From NCBI RefSeq assembly GCF_019703515.2, contig NC_059346.1:15655001-15719000 (forward strand): a stretch of 64,000 bases of DNA, read 5' to 3'. Below the pieces are notes generated by a model. That model made no database searches. It saw only the letters and a program-made list of their open reading frames with translations, and was not told the origin of the DNA. Every line of letters begins with the position of its first letter. Position 1 is the first letter of the stretch. The position numbers and the translations under genes were made by a program. Positions 51,581-62,554 of this stretch are shown here, piece after piece. Source of the stretch: Myxocyprinus asiaticus. Its lineage: Eukaryota; Chordata; Actinopteri; Cypriniformes; Catostomidae.

Positions 51581-51653
51581 CTTCAGGTCTCGGTGCACCA
51601 CACCCATTTGATGGCAGTGAAGCACCGCCTCCAGGATCTGCTGGATGCAATGA
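51581..51653 (-). CDS. camk2b: camk2b exon 6b: catalytic-loop segment, alpha/beta type
   Basis: The 73-nt exon has acceptor 'gcatgcag' and donor GTAAGT. With AG from exon 5 (outside the window) it encodes (S)[19 protein letters not shown], then HRDLK. HRD holds the catalytic Asp (D135 in CAMK2A numbering) and Lys two residues on. The sequence equals mammalian CAMK2A/CAMK2B as I recall them. It starts after two bases of a codon and ends in phase 0, as exon 6a does. Splicing both would add 73 nt and break the frame, so only one can be used per transcript. Confidence 0.95.
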
Positions 51654-52204
51654 CTGCATGCAAACAGCAGGGGGGCGCAGGTTAGTCTGAGCAGCATTAC
51701 ATTCTCGTGCACAGGCCAAGGGCATTGGGGTATTTGGGGCAGGTGAAATGGTAAACTGTATCAGTGAGGGGGCGGGGCATCTCTTTAGACTCAAGCTTTG
51801 CCTCCATATAGTCACATTTTATCGCAAATCAACCAGAATAAAAACCCCATTATTAATTAAACAAAACTACAAAACTACAGTTTGACTTTAGCACTTATAG
51901 GCTGGACAGCAAAACATTCCCTTGAAAGTTAAGGCTTTATATTTTCAGAAATATGAGCTAGGTAAACAGGCTATATAGTAGCTTTCCAAACTAACATATG
52001 GAGGCAACGCATTGTGCTTATAGAGAGTTCTAGATAGTTTATATTATTTTCCTTTTGTCAACATATGTAGGATTTGTCTCATTAAACCACTGCAAAACTT
52101 GGCAATTTACTAGAAAGAACTGCTTGACATTGCTAGACAATTCAATGATAGTAAATAAGAACAAATCCTGAATTTAAATGAACACTTATTTTACAGATGT
52201 ATTA
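51654..52204. other. Intron between exons 6a and 6b, proximal part
   Basis: Nothing recognised apart from the exon 6b acceptor. Confidence 0.45.
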
Positions 52205-52860
52205 AAGTAGGGATGCCATCGGCGGCCATATCATTGTAGGCCGATAAATGTGAATTTAACAGTTATCGTCCGATAAGAAAATTAGGCCAATATATTAAAG
52301 GCAATAAATTATGGCTTTTTCAGGCACACTCCTCATCATGAGGATTTTGATTGGTGCCTTCTGCATGACGTGGCAAGTCAGCATGCAGCAGACTTTGCTT
52401 TAGAAGACCATCTTGGATCTGAGTAAACACTGCATTTTGTTTTTCTTGCTTTTTTTATTTTATGTTAAAGCATTTAATAATGTTAGAGTTTGAGACTTGT
52501 TTGCATTCCTTATTGTAGTCTTTTTACAAGTTGAATTAAGTGCAATGAACTGTATTTATAAAAGTAGCTCACTCATCAAGGGCTTTAAATAAAAAAAAAA
52601 AAGTTGGCCATAGGAATGTAACATTTATATATTTTTCTGGTTAAAAGTAGGCTACATTTGGTAAATGGTTGTGGGAAAATAAATATTTAGATGTTTCCTT
52701 GCAGGTTCCTTTGTTTTCTGGCTTTATAAACTGAGCCTTTTGTTTTTGTAATCAGGCACACAGAATGTTGATTTATATCCAGATTTAGATTTATCAGCAA
52801 ATATATCAGCGAACGGCCTACAAATATAATGAATTATCGTATCGGCCAAAATGTCAGAAA
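52205..52860. repeat. Diverged 'atcggcc'-type repeat
   Basis: The left side has 'catcggcggccatatcattg' and 'taggccgataaatg'; the right side has 'gaacggcctacaaatata' and 'cgtatcggccaaaatg'. Similar motifs mark the termini of the hAT at 41124-46373, so this may be a worn hAT relative. No exact ends or duplication found. Confidence 0.4.
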
Positions 52861-53541
52861 GCATACAATAGAAAGCAACATGAATCTAACATACAATGCT
52901 TTGATTTACTGTAAAATGGATACAGTTGTTGTGGGTCAAGATTCAGTATAAAAGAGGTAAATCAGACGATAAACAGATGGATATATTTACAGACTGCATA
53001 AATAGCAGTCTACGGTAGTGACTCTCGGAAATCAACCCAGTATAGTGTAAATCATACAGAGCGATGGCTACACAGCAGGATATTTATGGTGTCTTTGATA
53101 GATATGAGAGCTATGAGAGTGCAATGTGATTGCAGTGTGTGTTGGGAGGTGTGTGTTAAGCAGTGTAGCAGCAACACGTGCACAAACGCATGTGAGCTGG
53201 TTGCCAAGAGACCCCTGCATGTTGCCATGCATGGGTTCGCCAGGCGAAAGGCATTCAGGTTTTGCTATTTTACAAGCCTGGGACTATATCTGACACCCAA
53301 GTGATAACACACTGAGTGTCACAGATGTCGGGTGTGGAGGTGATATCAGTTGTGTAAATCAATTAATGCCGTAAATGGATTTCTAGGTCAAAGGTATTCC
53401 AATATACAGCACATTCCTTGCGTCAAAGCATTCAATATTGGAAATATAAAGCCAAGACAGGAGGTGTTCTTTTTTGTTACACTGCATGGAGTGTGAACAG
53501 TGAAAGAGAGTGTTTATTTGCTGAAGTGAGAGAGCAGTGTA

Positions 53542-55119
53542 CAGGTGCATCTCAATAAATTAGAATGTCATGGAAAAGTTCATTTATTTCAGTAATTCAA
53601 CTCAAAATGTGAAACTCGTGTATTAAATAAATTCAATGCACACAGACTGAAGTAGTTTAAGTCTTTGGTTCTTTTAATTGTGATGATTTTGGCTCACATT
53701 TAACAAAAACCCACCAATTCACTATCTCAAAAAATTAGAATATGGTGACATGCCAATCAGCTAATCAACTCAGAACACCTGCAAAGGTTTCCTGAGCCTT
53801 CAAAATGGTCTCTCAGTTTGGTTCACTAGGCTACACAATCATGGGGAAGACTGCTGATCTGACAGTTGTCCAGAAGACAATCATTGACACCCTTCACAAG
53901 GAGGGTAAGCCACAAACATTCATTGCCAAAGAAGCTGGCTGTTCACAGAGTGCTGTATCCAAGCATGTTAACAGAAAGTTGAGTGGAAGGAAAAAGTGTG
54001 GAAGAAAAAGATGCACAACCAACCGAGAGAACCACAGCCTTATGAGAATTGTCAAGCAAAATCGATTCAAGAATTTGGGTGAACTTCACAAGGAATGGAC
54101 TGAGGCTGGGGTCAAGGCATCAAGAGCCACCACACACAGACGTGTCAAGGAATTTGGCTACAGTTGTTGTATTCCTCTTGTTAAGCCACTCCAGAACCAC
54201 AGACAACGTCAGAGGCGTCTTACCTGGGCTAAGGAGAAGAAGAACTGGACTGTTGCCCAGTGGTCCAAAGTCCTCTTTTCAGATGAGAGCAAGTTTTGTA
54301 TTTCATTTGGAAACCAAGGTCCTAGAGTCTGGAGGAAGGGTGGAGAAGCTCATAGCCCAAGTTGCTTGAAGTCCAGGGTTAAGTTTCCACAGTCAGTGAT
54401 GATTTGGGGTGCAATGTCATCTGCTGGTGTTGGTCCATTGTATTTTTTGAAAACCAAAGTCACTGCACCCGTTTACCAAGACATTTTGGAGCACTTCATG
54501 CTTCCTTCTGCTGACCAGCTTTTTAAAGATGCTGATTTCATTTTCCAGCAGGATTTGGCACCTGCCCACACTGCCAAAAGCACCAAAAGTTGGTTAAATG
54601 ACCATGGTGTTGGTGTGCTTGACTGGCCAGCAAACTCACCAGACCTGAACCCCATAGAGAATCTATGGGGTATTGTCAAGAGGAAAATGAGAAACAAGAG
54701 ACCAAAAAATGCAGATGAGCTGAAGGCCACTGTCAAAGAAACCTGGGCTTCCATACCACCTCAGCAGTGCCACAAACTGATCACCTCCATGCCACGCCGA
54801 ATTGAGGCAGTAATTAAAGCAAAAGGAGCCCCTACCAAGTATTGAGTACATACACAGTAAATGAACATATTTTCCAGAAGCCAACAATTCACTAAAAATG
54901 TTTTTTTATCTTATGATGTATTCTAATTTTCTGAGATAGTGAATTGGTGGGTTTTTGTTAAATGTGAGCCAAAATCATCACAATTAAAAGAACCAAAGAC
55001 TTAAACTACTTCAGTCTGTGTGCATTGAATTTATTTAATACACGAGTTTCACATTTTGAGTTGAATTACTGAAATAAATGAACTTTTCCACGACATTCTA
55101 ATTTATTGAGATGCACCTG
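53542..55119 (+). mobile_element. Tc1-like transposon ('caggtgcatctcaataaatt' family), copy 2, intact
   Basis: It is a 1578-bp element with TA at 53540-53541 and 55120-55121. The terminal inverted repeats of about 200 bp (53542-53742 and 54919-55119) are nearly identical. It encloses one open transposase frame. It lies between exons 6a and 6b of camk2b, oriented against the gene. Confidence 0.95.
53805..54845 (+). CDS. Tc1-like transposase, full-length open frame
   Basis: The 346-residue frame has no stop or frameshift. Met1 is the first start; Met13 (MGKTADLTV) is an equally likely start by analogy with other Tc1 proteins. Residues about 15-115 form two helix-turn-helix parts (SQSAVSKHVNRKL; THRRVKEFGYS) with a basic linker (GRKKCGRKR). 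The DDE catalytic triad is D160 (FSDESKF), D250 (QQDLAPAH) and E285 (PDLNPIENLW), giving 34 residues between the last two, the Tc1 D34E spacing. The C-terminus ends GAPTKY, usual for the group. Family knowledge says it cuts and pastes at TA; activity of this copy is inferred only from its intact frame and ends. Confidence 0.95.
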   Translation: MVSQFGSLGYTIMGKTADLTVVQKTIIDTLHKEGKPQTFIAKEAGCSQSAVSKHVNRKLSGRKKCGRKRCTTNRENHSLMRIVKQNRFKNLGELHKEWTEAGVKASRATTHRRVKEFGYSCCIPLVKPLQNHRQRQRRLTWAKEKKNWTVAQWSKVLFSDESKFCISFGNQGPRVWRKGGEAHSPSCLKSRVKFPQSVMIWGAMSSAGVGPLYFLKTKVTAPVYQDILEHFMLPSADQLFKDADFIFQQDLAPAHTAKSTKSWLNDHGVGVLDWPANSPDLNPIENLWGIVKRKMRNKRPKNADELKATVKETWASIPPQQCHKLITSMPRRIEAVIKAKGAPTKY

Positions 55120-55137
55120 TATGTGTGTGTTCATGAT

Positions 55138-55464
55138 TGTGACGAGGAGGAGGGAGTGGCCGGGCCACGAGGACGCACGTCCGGTGCTGAATCAGGTGAT
55201 CAGCCAGAGAGCGAGATAAAGGGGAGCCGGAAACGGCAGTTCAAAAGAGAGAGACACACGCTGTAATAGTAAGGAGGCGGCGGGAACAGGCTGAACAGTC
55301 AAAAAGTTTAAATGTAAAACTTAACATAAAACAAACACACGTGCGTCTCTCTCTCTCTCGAACTGGCGTCTCCGGCTCATCTTTATCTCGCTCTCCCGCT
55401 GATCACCTGATTCAGCACCGGCCGTGTATCCTCACAGCCTGGCCACGCCCTCCTCCTCGTCACA
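55138..55464. mobile_element. 327-bp MITE with 100-bp inverted repeats
   Basis: The left arm starts tgtgacgaggaggagggagt and the right arm ends 'cctcctcctcgtcaca'. Inner landmarks 'gtgctgaatcaggtgatcag' and 'ctgatcacctgattcagcac' are exact mirrors. It is GC-rich for this window and has no coding frame. Confidence 0.85.
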
Positions 55465-55492
55465 GTGATATAGTGTCATTTTGAATGACATT

Positions 55493-56080
55493 AAAAGGAA
55501 AGTTCACCCAAAAATGAAAATTCTGTCATCATTTACTCATGCCGTTCCAAACCTGTATGGCCTACTTTTTCCTGTGGAACACAAAAGGAGATCTTAAAGG
55601 TGCTGTAAGCAAATTTAGCCGTTCTTGAATTTCCACAATCTGAGCCACTGGATTAGTCAAGCTCCTTTTTTCCAAAACCCTGCACTCCAAAGATACCAAA
55701 CAACTGTTATGAGCAACATAGCCACTGTTTACAGAGTCTAGAGCTGTCACAGAGACTGGTGAGATATCTCAGGACACTTATTTCATTAATATCTTTCAGG
55801 GAGTAGTAAAATTGTTTACATACCTTTCCATGAAAAAAAAAAAAATAAAATAAAATCTTTTACAGCACCTTTAAGCAGACTGTTATGGTTAGTCACCAAT
55901 TACTTTCACTGCATCTTTTTGCCATCCAATGAAAATGAATGGTGACTGAGACTATCATTCTCCTAAATAACTTGTTTTCTGTTTGTTGAAAGAAATAAAA
56001 GAAAGTCATACAGGTTTGGAACAACATAAGGGTTAGTGAATGAGGACAGAATTTTCATTTTTGGGTGAACTTTCCCTTAA
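55493..56080. repeat. Cyprinid repeat, full length, carrying a nested MITE
   Basis: It starts aaaaggaaagttcacccaaa and ends 'tgggtgaactttcccttaaa'. The repeat is split at a TTAA by the element at 55598-55870 and otherwise follows the family order ('caccaattactttcactgc' / 'gaaaatgaatggtgactg'). Confidence 0.85.
55598..55870. mobile_element. 273-bp MITE inserted at TTAA
   Basis: TTAA stands at 55594-55597 and 55871-55874. The ends aggtgctgtaagcaaa and 'tcttttacagcacct' are inverted. TTAA duplication is the piggyBac-type signature, but the ends do not start CCC, so the superfamily is uncertain. Confidence 0.8.
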
Positions 56081-58912
56081 ACTGTGTTTTCAAATTCTTA
56101 AAAGCTGCATAATCGCTTCTAAGCAACAGCACTGCACATAAAAAGACAATAATTTCATTCAAATGAATAACACATTTTATCCTTGCATCTGCATACTATA
56201 TCAATGTTCTCTTTTAAAGGAAATTCAGTGGGGTTTTTTTATGTATTTTGTCATTCTTAGTGAAGATTTGGGGAAATGTACAATTCAAACAGATATAATT
56301 AAGATGTAACAGATATTCCAGTCTGGCTGTTAATGACAGAACTGAGACTGTGCCATTTAAAGTGATAAAAACTCCAAGACTAAATGTGAACAAGACCAAT
56401 ATGTATTTATTTATTTTCTTTCTTGGATTAAAGCTTTGCTTCTGACATTATCAATCCAGGAATCAAATTAGCAATTGCAACTTTGTTGTTTTGCAGACAT
56501 ATTTATCCAACCAAGGCAAATTTTGAATTTAAATTAAAAAAAATAAATTAAATTGCAAAAGAAGCTATTTTGAGTCCAGTGTTATTCTCTTTGTAAATGC
56601 TCTTCATTAAATATTTATCAAATATGGTGTCGATTTTAAAAGCCATTTTACAGCATCATTAAAATGTCACAATGCCCATATTTTATTTTTAATAAAGAAT
56701 TTTGAATAGCATAACTAACAGGGACAGTGCTGCATAAATAAATTTACAGCTGTGATTATTATTATCCATGTGCACTGCATGAGTTTACTGGCATGTGTGT
56801 AAAGTTCAGGGCTGTAAATTAAAGTGCACCATTTGCTTTCTAAATGTCTCCCATTAAAAGAGCACGGATCATATCATATGGACACCATGCTGAGTGCGTG
56901 TCAGACAGAATGTTAAATAAACCCACTCCTGAGAGCGAATCTGTTCTATGTTTACTCTGCTGTGCACTGTGTATACAGTATGTATGAGAATGAATACAAA
57001 TATATTTATAAAGAACATGTAAGGTTCTATGCATTCATGATGCACAAGTGTGCGTGTATGTGCGTGTTTGTGTCTCTTCACACCTCCTCCAATGTCGGCT
57101 GCTGATCATGGCTGGTCTGCAAGAGATGTGTGCGTGTGTGTGAGTGAGAGATAGAGAGAGAGAGTTTGTGTGAAAGTGTATGCGAGGGTGTGTAGGGGTG
57201 AAACAGGAAGTATAGTGTCACTGTGTTTCAGCACACATCTCCACTCTACAGAAGAGTGGTGAATGTTAAAACTTGTACATCTAAAAGTGTACAGAAAAAA
57301 CAACTAACTCACTGTGCTGCTTTACATAATCCCAGCATTATGCCTTGTACTAACAGCACTAAATATTGCAGCATTTGACAGCTGAGTCTCTTTCTCCACC
57401 CTTTATAAGAGAGAAGCAATTCATGACTTAAGTCACGATTTTCTCACTCTTGTTCCAAACCTACATGACCTTTCTTCCCTTAGTAACCATTTGCTTTCAA
57501 TGCATGGAAAAAGATGCAATGCAAGTGAATAGTGACTAATGCTAACATTCTGCCTTACATCTCCTTTTGTGTTCCAAGGAAATTAATATGGGTTTTTGGG
57601 TGAACTGCTCCTTTGGGACTTGTCCATTTAAACATTTGTTTTTCTGCAATGTATTGCACATAGTTGTGAATGCTGCTGGTTTAAATGTCACCAAGGTAAC
57701 GTTATCTAGTGGCTAACAAAGCTAGACGAGGTTGTCAATATGCAAAAGCTACAAAGTACGAAGCAAAAAGAAACCGACTGTTGCAACAGTCTTCGGAGCA
57801 TAATTCTGAATGGGTTGAAAATGAGCAAAAAAAAACAAAAAAACAATAGTTATCTTTTTCATTGTATGGCATCAATTTTTCAAGCTACAGTTCTTTTCAA
57901 GATACCATTTATTTATTCTTCAGCAGTCAACGCACTAGCAATATCAACATCTGTTTGCTTGTACTTCAACAGTAGCACTAGGTTGTCACTGTCCCTTCTT
58001 GTAGGAATAGTCCATTTTTGTTTCTTGTAGTAATTTCTAACCCATCCCACTCATTGCATGCAGACTAGCTCAAACAACAATTTGTTTGTTAAACATTTCA
58101 TTTTAACAATTTACAGAAACACTGAGGGGGGAATTCACCAGAGTTGAATAAGTCGCAGGTTTTGGCGCTGAAATAGCAGGCGCAGAAGTGGCGCAACTGC
58201 TTAACAAATTCACTCCCTGAATGTCTACTTACACATCTTGCACCTACTACTTTATGTGTAGTAAGCTGACACTGGTAAGGTCATGTAGTCACCCTCAACA
58301 CACAGCATGTTACCCCGATTTCGCTTAACATGTAAACACCTTTAATGTTATTTGGGTAGCTTAGTGAATGACTTGGTAAATGAGGTTACCAAGACATGAA
58401 AATACCTGAGAAAAACAAGCTAATTTAATATAAACGTGGACAATTATTCTTGAGTTGCTGTTTATGGATGTAAACCCTTCAAACATGTTTTTACAATGAG
58501 CAGATTTTATCAGCATTTTGTCATATATGTACATGGGACAGAGTGAGCAGGAGGCTCACATGATCTACACCATATCTGAATGTCATAACACCATCAGGAG
58601 TAATTGTCAACAAAGTAACAAAATTAAAATAAGGAACAAATAACTAAAAACCACCAAGTTTACAGGCAAAAATACCCTTGACACCTTAAAGGTTCTGTAC
58701 ATCTGTATTGAGGAGCATGACATCATCAAGCTAAAGATCAAGCACAGGAAGAATTTGGGTAGTCTGGGGAGCAAGTCATTGGATTAAGGGAAGCCCATGA
58801 TGCCATACACAGACAGACAGACAGGCTACAGCTACAGACAGACACACGGACAAGAGCAAGTAGGGGCAAACAGACAGGCGATATACAGGCAGTGTGTGAG
58901 CTACATACTGAC
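56081..58912. other. Intron between exons 6a and 6b, distal part
   Basis: Mostly AT-rich. A half copy of the cyprinid repeat lies at about 57435-57612 ('ttgttccaaacctacatgac', 'gggtgaactgctcc'). A 33-nt exon-like segment at 57084-57116 on the minus strand is treated under findings. GA and TG runs occur near 57125-57200. Confidence 0.45.
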
Positions 58913-58985
58913 CTTCAGGTCCCTGTGCACAATGTCATGTTGATGAATATGATGAACACTGTCTAGAATCTGATGGATACAGTGA
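58913..58985 (-). CDS. camk2b: camk2b exon 6a: catalytic-loop segment, gamma-like type
   Basis: This 73-nt exon has a strong pyrimidine tract, acceptor 'gtcttcacag' and donor GTCAGT. It encodes (S)[19 protein letters not shown], then HRDLK, with the catalytic HRD and Lys intact. It is identical in length and phase to exon 6b and matches it at 16 of 24 whole codons at the protein level. The HIHQHDIV wording resembles mammalian CAMK2G rather than CAMK2B. It is the first camk2b exon in the window; exons 1-5 lie beyond 64000. Confidence 0.93.
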
Positions 58986-59727
58986 CTGTGAAGACAAAAC
59001 GGAAGAAAATAAAAAAAAAGGGGGGGGGGATAAGAGGTGAAGGGTGAACGTGAGGAAGGATAGAGAAAAATCAAACGATTGATGGAGTGATGGCAGAAAA
59101 CAAGGGAATGGGATGAATTGATACACAAGAGATGGGACATGTACAAGAGAGGAAGGAGAGAGAGGGATTAAAGGAGATAGGGGAGTGAAGGGTAAAAGTG
59201 AAGAGACAGAACTATTTAGACATGAGACACACTGTCAACAACAATAACAACATCAGAAAGGGAGAGAGAGAGAGAGAGTAGGAGGAAGGGTGGTGAGGAG
59301 AAACAGGAGTAGAGAGTGAGTGTATGCCTGATTTTGTGTGCTTGTGTGTGTGTTGTAAAGCCATAGGATGTGTAATTAACTGCTGGTGTAGGGATCCACT
59401 CCAATAGATAGTATTCGATTATTCCATCAAACAGATCAAACAGAAAAAAAGAAAAAGAAAAAAAAAAATTTACATTTATATTGAAAAGTTGGATAATATT
59501 TACCAAAGCTGTTATGGGAAGATAAACTTAACTGGTGGATTGGATCCTTACAACTTGTACAAAAAACACTGGTTCTGATATTACCCACATGCTGTGATAT
59601 CCTCAATACTTCATGCACACTGTTAGTGCTTACATGAGTCAGGGAAGATATACAAGTCTCTAAAATCATGTATTATTTAGTCTATGGATGGGTCCTGGAC
59701 ATTAAACATTTACCAGTGGGAAAGAAC
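58986..59727. other. Intron 5, proximal part
   Basis: Purine-rich on the plus strand (a GA run near 59258-59278), so pyrimidine-rich in the transcript. No further exon. Confidence 0.5.
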
Positions 59728-61220
59728 TTGGGGTGTAACGGTTCAAATTTCACACGGTTTGGTTTGTATCATGGTTTTAGGGTCACGGTTTCAGTACGGT
59801 TCGGTATTTGTTATGTTCAGAGGAAAATTTATTTTACTGCCAAATCCAAAGTAAAATATTCTATTTAGACACTTCAAGAGATTTGCCCTCACTACAAATC
59901 ACCATGGTTTTACTACAGTAACTATAGTTTAAACATTGTATTTGTAGTAAAATCATAGTAACCACACAATTAACATGGTTACTGTCATGGTTACAATACT
60001 GTATTAAAATCAAGGTTACTATATGTAACTATATGAATCTACAGTATTACTGTTGTAAAACAATGGTTAATAGTATAAAACTATGATTTCTGTCAAGAAA
60101 ACAATGGTGACAGCAGTCATTGTTACTTCAGTCATGGCTACTACAATATTACTTCAGCAAAACCATAGTTCCTATATGGCTACTACAGTATTACTACATA
60201 AAACCATGGTTAATTCTATCAAAACCATGATTTCTGCTAAGAAAACCATGGTGACAACAATCCTTGTTATTACAGTTATGGTTATTACAATATTACTATA
60301 GTAAAACCATGGTTAATTTTCATTAGTATCCTTACTTAAAAAAAAACTCTAATTACTAACTCAACATTTTAATTTAATACCTGCATTACGCTACATGCAT
60401 CAACAAAGCGCATTTCAAACTCAACTCAACGTATATTCAACATTCAGAATCTGTACATTACTATAGAAGAAATAAACTTGCTATTAAAATGAATACGAAA
60501 ATGGATGTCGTAACGCAACGAGCATTTTAATTATACGCGGAAATCCCACATCTTAATCAACAGAGTAAGGGCAACATAACTTTGGCTATGAACACCCAAA
60601 GCGCTTTAGTTCTTGTTTCATGTCTGTCCAAACTAGCACAGAGTGCCTGCTTAAAGATGTGTCTGTATGCAGTTTCAGTCTCACCTGCGGCTCTGTGCAC
60701 ACCGCGCGCTATATATCCTTGGGTGATGTATGCGTAAATAGCTAATCAAATATCGATGTATTACCAGTATATGGCACTCGCATCGAGCTATGTCTGCAAA
60801 CAGTGCCTGTTTTGTAAAAGTTTTTGACCATCGCTGTTATAACTGACTGTATAAAGAAAAGATTCCCAGACAGGAGACTTAAATGACGCAGGGGCTTCTC
60901 TCTTGCGGCTTGTTTTCTTTGCTTGCCATTTTGCCAACTAACACATACAGAACTGTGAAGTCATCAACTGATTTAACATACTAACAGTTAATAGGACAGC
61001 TTCTCTGTGTAGAAAGTTGACCCACGTGAAACACAGGCAGAGTGTGTCCATCTACAGTGCCATACAGGTGCATTAGCAGATGTTACAACTGCGCACGTCT
61101 ATTTGCCACTTTATTTTCATCGCCAAACTGAATGATCCAGATGCATTATTAAACTAGAGATGAACCGCAGAGCAAATGCTTAGCGAACCATGGTTGGAAA
61201 ATCGTTCCGTTACACCCCTA
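59728..61220. mobile_element. Non-autonomous hAT element with 8-bp duplication
   Basis: gaaagaac is duplicated exactly at 59720-59727 and 61221-61228. The ends are ttggggtgtaacgg and 'ccgttacaccccta'. Length is 1493 bp. The interior has tandem 'accatggt'-rich units. No transposase frame. Confidence 0.88.
60059..60320. repeat. Tandem 143-bp units rich in 'accatggt'
   Basis: Unit 1 (60059) and unit 2 (60202) share 'atggttaat', 'atgatttctg', 'aagaaaac' and 'atggtgaca'; a third unit begins at 60306. The motif accatggt is itself palindromic. It is inside the hAT at 59728-61220. Confidence 0.7.
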
Positions 61221-61563
61221 GAAAGAACAATCGAGAAGACGACCGCATTATTGTCACCGCAAAGGTGTTACCAACAACCACACACAGTAGCACATGCTAC
61301 ATGATACAACTAAATATTTCTTCTTAAAGATGTGGGCAAACTTTATATAAGCAAATGCTACTACACATAAAGACATAAAAGATGTTACTGGGTCTGGCCT
61401 ATGTATTTGTTAATCTTAAGTCACTGAGCTCAAAGTAATGGTCAAATATTTGTATTGAAATATCACTTAAACTTTTCTCAGGTTCAACGCCTGCCGTGGG
61501 ATTCCACTCCATTGTAAATGTGCTGTAAACTGTTTTATTTTGTACATTTGTAACTCTGCTGTA

Positions 61564-62393
61564 CACCAATCAGTCACAACATTAAAACCACCTGCCTAAT
61601 ATTGTGTAGGTCCCCCTCGTGCCGCCAAAACAGTGCCAACCCGCATCTCAGAATAGCATTCAGAGATGATATTCTTCTCACCACAATTGTACAGAGCGGT
61701 TATCTGAGTTACCGTAGACTTTGTCAGTTCGAACCAGTCTGGCCATTCTCTGTTGACCTCTCTCATCAACAAGGCATTTCTGTCCACAGAACTGCCACTC
61801 ACTGGATGTTTTTTGTTTTTGGCACCATTCTGAGTAAATTCTATAGACTATTGTGTGTGAAAATCCCAGGAGATCAGCAGTTACAGAAATACTCAAACCA
61901 GCCCATCTGGCACCAACAATCATGCCACAGTCCAAATCACTGAGATCACATTTTTTCCCCATTCTGATGGTTGATGTGAACATTAACTAAAGCTCCTGAC
62001 CTGTATCTGCTTGATTTTATGCACTGCACTGCTGCCACACGATTGGTTGATTAGATAATCGCAAGGATGTTTGTTGGTGCCAGACGGGCTGGTTTGAGTA
62101 TTTCTGTAACTGCTGATATCCTGGTATTTTCACACACAACAGTCTCTAGAATTTACTCCAAATGGTGCCAAAAACAAAAAAACATCCAGTGAGGAGTAGT
62201 TGTGCGGATGGAAATGCCTCGTTGATGAGAGAGGTCAACAGAGAATGGCCAGACTGGTTCGAACTGACAAAGTCTATGGTAACTATGGTAAAAGAATAAT
62301 AGCATTCTGAGATGCGGGTTGGTGCTGTTTTGTCAGCACGAGAGAACTACACAATATTAGGCAGGTGGTTTTAATGTTGTGGCTGATCGATGA
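61564..62393. mobile_element. Head-to-head palindromic Tc1-like element
   Basis: The left half (61564 to about 61950) and the right half (about 62085 to 62393) are inverted copies: 'cacctgcctaatattgtgtag' versus 'acaatattaggcaggtgg', and 'gtcagttcgaaccagtctggc' versus 'gccagactggttcgaactgac'. Both carry only the N-terminal helix-turn-helix part of a transposase; on the minus strand it begins MGKKCDLSDLDCGMIVGARW at 61962. The catalytic domain is absent. A 130-bp piece of the same family lies at 14990. Confidence 0.8.
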
Positions 62394-62554
62394 ATGCTGT
62401 TAGCTCACTTCATGAATAGACAATCACAAACATATTTACAAACACACATATTGTGGTTGTTAGGTTGAGCTGGGTGGTTGCTAGGATTGATTACTTGCTC
62501 ATTAAGTCAAAAAAGCCCATCCCTAAGTTTCTATGATATTCCGGTCCCTAGATA

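Noticed and set aside
54473..54887. Minus-strand open frames within the intact Tc1
   Set aside because: They are shadows of the 346-codon transposase frame on the plus strand; the same shadow frames occur in the decayed copy at 43154-43573.
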